Below, piece after piece: positions 62,053-64,000 of a DNA stretch of 64,000 bases. Both the position numbers and the translations under genes were made by a program. Under the pieces are notes generated by a model. The model was not told the origin of the DNA and did not search any database. It was given only the letters and a program-made list of their open reading frames with translations. The DNA is taken from positions 4,526,001 through 4,590,000 of the forward strand of contig NC_013757.1 in the NCBI RefSeq assembly GCF_000025345.1, given 5' to 3'. Numbering within the stretch: position 1 is the stretch's first letter; each line of letters begins with the position of its first letter. This DNA comes from Geodermatophilus obscurus DSM 43160. GTDB lineage: Bacteria > Actinomycetota > Actinomycetes > Mycobacteriales > Geodermatophilaceae.

Positions 62053-62892
62053 TCACGCTTCCCGCGCCGGTGCGCGCACGTGTCGCACGTCCCCACTGGC
62101 CAGCTCAGCCACGCCCTGCGCCGTCCGGACGACGAGGCGGCCGTCCCAGTCGACCGACTCGGCGACCCCCTCGAGCGTGGAGCCGTCGGGCAGCGTGACG
62201 ACGACGTCGACCCCCACCGTCGAGCACCACGCCAGGTAGTCGCGGGCCAGCCCGCTGGAGACCGGGTCGCCGAGGGCCTGGGCCCAGAGGTGGTAGCGGC
62301 GCTCGAAGCCGCGGAGGAACTGCAGCAGCACCGCCGCGCGGTCGACCGGCCGCCCCGCCTCCAGGGCGAGGGAGGTACCGGTCTCCGGCAGCTCGTCGGC
62401 GCGGGTGGAGACGTTGAGGCCCACGCCCACGACCACCGCCCCGTTGCCGACCTCGGCCAGGATGCCGGCCAGCTTGGCGCCGCCGGCGGCGAGCAGGTCG
62501 TTGGGCCACTTGAGAGAGGCGCGCACCCCGGGCACCTCGCCCACGGCCTCGGCGAGGGCGACGCCGGTGAGCAGCGGCAGCCACCCCCGGCGGGCGCTCG
62601 GCACGTCGGGGCGCAGCAGGAACGAGACGGTGAGGCCCGCGCCCGGTGGAGAGGTCCAGACGCGGTCGAGCCGGCCCCGGCCGGCGGCCTGGTGCTCGGC
62701 CGCCAGGACCGTGCCCTCGGGCGCGTCCTCGGCCGCGGCTGCGAGGAGGGCGGCGTTCGTGGAGCCGATCTCGGGTACCACCTCCAGCGAGCGCCACAGG
62801 GCGCTCCCGGCAGTGAGCGCGGCCGCCAGCGACCGGCCGTCGAGCGGGGCCCGGGAGGGGTCGGCGGAGGTGGACGGCAGCGTCTCGGGCAC
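62053..62892 (-). CDS. birA: Biotin-[acetyl-CoA-carboxylase] ligase
   Basis: The 279-residue class I (no DNA-binding domain) biotin ligase has [33 protein letters not shown] (biotinoyl-AMP binding), [19 protein letters not shown] and [17 protein letters not shown]. It attaches biotin to carboxylase carrier subunits, which fits the acyl-CoA carboxylase gene beginning next to it. GTG at 62892 has TAGCGT 6 nt upstream. Confidence 0.95.
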   Translation of the reverse strand: MPETLPSTSADPSRAPLDGRSLAAALTAGSALWRSLEVVPEIGSTNAALLAAAAEDAPEGTVLAAEHQAAGRGRLDRVWTSPPGAGLTVSFLLRPDVPSARRGWLPLLTGVALAEAVGEVPGVRASLKWPNDLLAAGGAKLAGILAEVGNGAVVVGVGLNVSTRADELPETGTSLALEAGRPVDRAAVLLQFLRGFERRYHLWAQALGDPVSSGLARDYLAWCSTVGVDVVVTLPDGSTLEGVAESVDWDGRLVVRTAQGVAELASGDVRHVRAPAREA

Positions 62893-62898
62893 TCTTCT

Positions 62899-62904
62899 AC
62901 GCTA
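62899..62904 (-). promoter_or_regulatory. Candidate leaderless -10 box for birA
   Basis: TAGCGT (minus strand) ends 6 nt before the GTG at 62892. Confidence 0.5.
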
Positions 62905-62912
62905 CGGAACCC

Positions 62913-63058
62913 GTGAGCGAGGGAGCTCACTCCCGGGCACGGCGCGCGGGGACGCCGTCGGCCAGCCCCAGCGAGGAGAGATGCGTGAGCGAGCTTGCGA
63001 GCTCACCAATGGACGCAGCAGCGCGGCGCGAACGCGCCGACGAGCGCAGCGAGGAGAG
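62913..63058. repeat. REP-like palindromes and a repeated leader upstream of accD
   Basis: Two GTGAGC...GCTCAC palindromes (62913-62930 and 62985-63006) and a direct repeat AGCGAGGAGAG (62970-62980 and 63048-63058) fill the birA-accD gap. The second direct repeat also serves as the accD Shine-Dalgarno. Confidence 0.7.
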
Positions 63059-63061
63059 CAC

Positions 63062-64000
63062 GTGAGCGCGGCTGAACTGGAGAGCGCCGGGGACTCCGTC
63101 CCGGGCGACGTCGACATCCACACGACCGCCGGCAAGCTGGCGGACTTCGAGCGTCGCGTGCAGGAGGCCACGCACGCGGGGTCCGAGCGCGCCGTGGAGA
63201 AGCAGCACGCCGCGGGGAAGATGACCGCCCGCGAGCGGATCGAGGCACTGCTGGACCCGGGGTCGTTCACCGAGCTCGACGAGTTCGCCCGCCACCGCTC
63301 GACCACCTTCGGCATGGAGTCCAAGCGGCCCTTCGGGGACGGCGTCGTCACCGGCTACGGGACCGTCGACGGGCGCCCGGTCTGCGTCTTCTCCCAGGAC
63401 GTCACCGTCTTCGGCGGCAGCCTCGGCGAGGTCTACGGCGAGAAGATCGTGAAGGTCCTCGACCTGGCCATGCGCAACGGCTGCCCGATCATCGGGATCA
63501 ACGAGGGCGGCGGCGCACGGATCCAGGAGGGCGTGGTGGCCCTCGGGCTCTACGCCGAGATCTTCCGGCGCAACGTGCACGCCTCCGGCGTCATCCCGCA
63601 GATCTCGCTGGTGATGGGTGCCGCGGCCGGTGGGCACGTCTACTCCCCCGCGCTCACCGACTTCGTCGTGATGGTCGACCAGACCAGCCAGATGTTCATC
63701 ACCGGCCCCGACGTGGTGAAGACGGTGACCGGCGAGGACGTCACGCTCGAGGAGCTGGGCGGCGCCCGCACGCACAACACCAAGTCCGGCGTCGCGCACT
63801 ACCTCGCCGAGGACGAGGCGGACGCGCTGGACTACGTCAAGGCGCTGCTGTCCTACCTGCCGAGCAACAACCTCGACCCGCTGCCGGCCCTCGAGGTCGA
63901 CCCGGCCGACACCACGCACGCCGGTGTGACCGACGAGGACCGCGAGCTCGACACCTTCATCCCCGACTCGGCCAACACCCCTTACGACATGCACACCGTC
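63062..64000 (+). CDS. accD: Acyl-CoA (propionyl-CoA) carboxylase beta subunit, 5' part
   Basis: The first 313 codons are in the window; the full protein is usually about 520-550 residues. It begins [16 protein letters not shown] and shows the biotin-carboxylase carboxyltransferase fold: [58 protein letters not shown] and [19 protein letters not shown] at 63062 has GAGGAGAG 4-11 nt upstream. Divergent birA and the mycobacterial birA-accD5 order support an AccD5-type propionyl/acyl-CoA carboxylase. Confidence 0.93.
   Translation, partial: MSAAELESAGDSVPGDVDIHTTAGKLADFERRVQEATHAGSERAVEKQHAAGKMTARERIEALLDPGSFTELDEFARHRSTTFGMESKRPFGDGVVTGYGTVDGRPVCVFSQDVTVFGGSLGEVYGEKIVKVLDLAMRNGCPIIGINEGGGARIQEGVVALGLYAEIFRRNVHASGVIPQISLVMGAAAGGHVYSPALTDFVVMVDQTSQMFITGPDVVKTVTGEDVTLEELGGARTHNTKSGVAHYLAEDEADALDYVKALLSYLPSNNLDPLPALEVDPADTTHAGVTDEDRELDTFIPDSANTPYDMHTV

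Overview
The window is GC-rich (roughly 75%) DNA with dense, often overlapping genes, frequent GTG starts and actinobacterial cell-envelope families: LGFP repeats, GlfT-type galactofuranosyltransferases, a Wzm/Wzt pair, LytR-CpsA-Psr, SbcCD and an AccD5-like carboxylase. It is almost certainly an actinobacterial chromosome. Gene content and the dispersed intergenic repeats suggest a Frankia/Geodermatophilus-type lineage, but that family-level placement is an inference.

Layout. (1) 1-10.0 kb: the 3' end of rmlA, then a minus-strand surface-glycan block with two polytopic membrane proteins, a DNA glycosylase, an FAD oxidoreductase, two GT2 enzymes, an NDP-sugar dehydratase-like protein, a sugar-phosphate isomerase and GtrA; the last six are joined by short overlaps. 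(2) 10.2-13.1 kb: an SDR, then manC and a WbbL-like rhamnosyltransferase. (3) 13.3-21.0 kb: a complete galactofuranan synthesis and export cassette with glf, two GlfT2-like polymerases, a GlfT1-like starter enzyme and the Wzm/Wzt exporter. (4) 21.2-29.0 kb: a sialyltransferase-like (GT29) gene, a coiled-coil protein and two large secreted LGFP-repeat proteins, one a probable peptidoglycan amidase. (5) 29.2-34.0 kb: rmlD-rmlB and a nonulosonic acid set neuA, neuC, neuB. (6) 34.3-40.1 kb: an LCP ligase, a TIGR03089 protein, a CoA-transferase pair, a DUF1028 protein and an HpcH-type lyase. (7) 40.3-49.7 kb: a decayed island of ion-transport and regulator genes with truncations, frameshifts, an in-frame stop and an IS481-type transposase remnant; intact DUF421, Na+/H+ antiporter, VIC-like channel and SulP-MerR genes lie within it. 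(8) 49.8-64 kb: acyl-CoA dehydrogenase, purE, purK, a lipoprotein esterase, two acyltransferase-3 proteins flanking a second GtrA, sbcC-sbcD, a PH-domain protein, birA and the start of accD.

The backbone (manC-wbbL ... rmlD ... LCP-TIGR03089 ... SulP-fadE-purE-purK-GtrA-PH-birA-accD) follows an order I recall from Mycobacterium (Rv3264c-Rv3280). The galactan, LGFP and sialic acid modules and the decayed island look like insertions into that backbone. Together the genes make dTDP-rhamnose, GDP-mannose, UDP-galactofuranose and probably CMP-sialic acid, assemble and export galactan, and attach and remodel cell-wall glycans. Many single genes and operon heads have a TANNNT box 6-8 nt before the start codon and no Shine-Dalgarno sequence, which suggests leaderless transcripts.
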